5,221 nucleotides of DNA, taken from positions 1 to 5,221 of the forward strand of contig DEBL01000230.1 of the NCBI GenBank assembly GCA_002348535.1, written 5' to 3'. This DNA is from Deltaproteobacteria bacterium UBA2957 (GTDB lineage: Bacteria; Myxococcota_A; UBA796). Below, piece by piece: positions 5,033 to 5,221 of this stretch. The notes under the pieces were generated by a model that was given only the letters and a program-made list of their open reading frames with translations, searched no databases and had not been told where the DNA came from. Both the position numbers and the translations under genes were made by a program. Each line of letters starts with the position of its first letter. Positions within the stretch are counted from its first letter, which is position 1.

Positions 5033-5221
5033 ACCAACTGCCCATTGGCCGTGCCAACTACAAGTGAATCGCCGACAACAACCCCTTCGCCAGTGACCGG
5101 TGATTCGATATCGAGGGTCCAAATGGTGCCACCATCATCCATGTCGAAGCTATGAACTCGACCGCTCGAGTCGCCAGCCACGACGGCATTGCCAAGCACC
5201 ATTGGCTGCATCGTGAAGGGC
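5017..5221 (-). CDS. PQQ-like beta-propeller repeat protein, C-terminal end (runs off the right edge)
   Basis: The minus strand is open from the right edge to TGA at 5019-5017, 67 residues. It contains two consecutive PQQ-like blade halves. The first has NAVVAGDSSGRVHSFDMDDG followed by TIWTLD; the second has GDSLVVGTANGQLVCIGT, then the stop. This matches the typical blade pattern 'V-V-G-x-x-x-G-x-L-x-x-x-D...G...W', so coding in this frame is convincing even though the competing frame is open as well. The Met at 5211 is not needed as a start because the frame continues upstream past the edge. Such proteins are usually periplasmic or lipoproteins that act as scaffolds (BamB-like) or bind ligands; the decisive N-terminus is outside the window. 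The stop lies 16 bp inside the next gene. Confidence 0.72.
   Translation of the reverse strand, partial: PFTMQPMVLGNAVVAGDSSGRVHSFDMDDGGTIWTLDIESPVTGEGVVVGDSLVVGTANGQLVCIGT

Noticed and set aside
5033..5122. N-terminal extension of the beta-propeller protein to the Met at 5122
   Set aside because: Those 30 residues are Arg/Trp/Cys-rich and unlike a propeller, while the overlapping frame at 5017-5221 reads as clear PQQ blades.

Overview
This window looks like chromosomal DNA of a moderately GC-rich bacterium (high-50s % GC by eye) with well-spaced genes on both strands. The style of the small genes suggests a Myxococcota/Deltaproteobacteria-like organism: tiny cysteine-rich lipoproteins ending in a 'GDGTC' motif beside PQQ/WD-type beta-propeller proteins. 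That is an inference from style; nothing here fixes the taxonomy. No mobile element, tRNA, rRNA or CRISPR array was seen.

Layout. (1) Positions 1-354, minus strand: the N-terminal 118 codons of an unrecognised acidic protein, which runs off the left edge through a six-residue tandem repeat. (2) Positions 355-447: a 93-bp divergent intergenic region whose right end carries a perfect GC-only stem-loop directly against the glmS Shine-Dalgarno. (3) Positions 448-2271, plus strand: a complete glmS, the only gene with a firmly assignable function. It makes glucosamine-6-phosphate for peptidoglycan and LPS. (4) Positions 2316-3078, minus strand: two small paralogous cysteine-rich genes. The upstream one (2881-3078) is a textbook lipoprotein. 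The downstream one (2316-2684) has lost the lipobox cysteine and two other cysteines and carries an unrelated C-terminal extension. (5) Positions 3079-3461: no convincing gene, only a few small repeats and palindromes. (6) Positions 3462-3674, plus strand: a 70-residue two-helix membrane protein of the DUF2892/YgaP-like type. (7) Positions 3698-5032, minus strand: a 444-residue beta-propeller-like protein, convergent with the DUF2892 gene. (8) Positions 5017-5221, minus strand: the C-terminal end of a PQQ-repeat protein whose stop overlaps the start of gene 7 by 16 bp.

Working together. glmS stands alone, without glmU or glmM in view, and shares its upstream region with the divergent unknown gene. 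The two propeller genes are overlapping and probably co-translated, or else they are one frameshifted gene. The small cysteine-rich pair is a local duplication with an asymmetric fate. I see no clear new multi-gene system. The observations most worth following are the hairpin at the glmS ribosome-binding site, the correlated cysteine losses in the duplicated small protein, and the overlap of the propeller frames.
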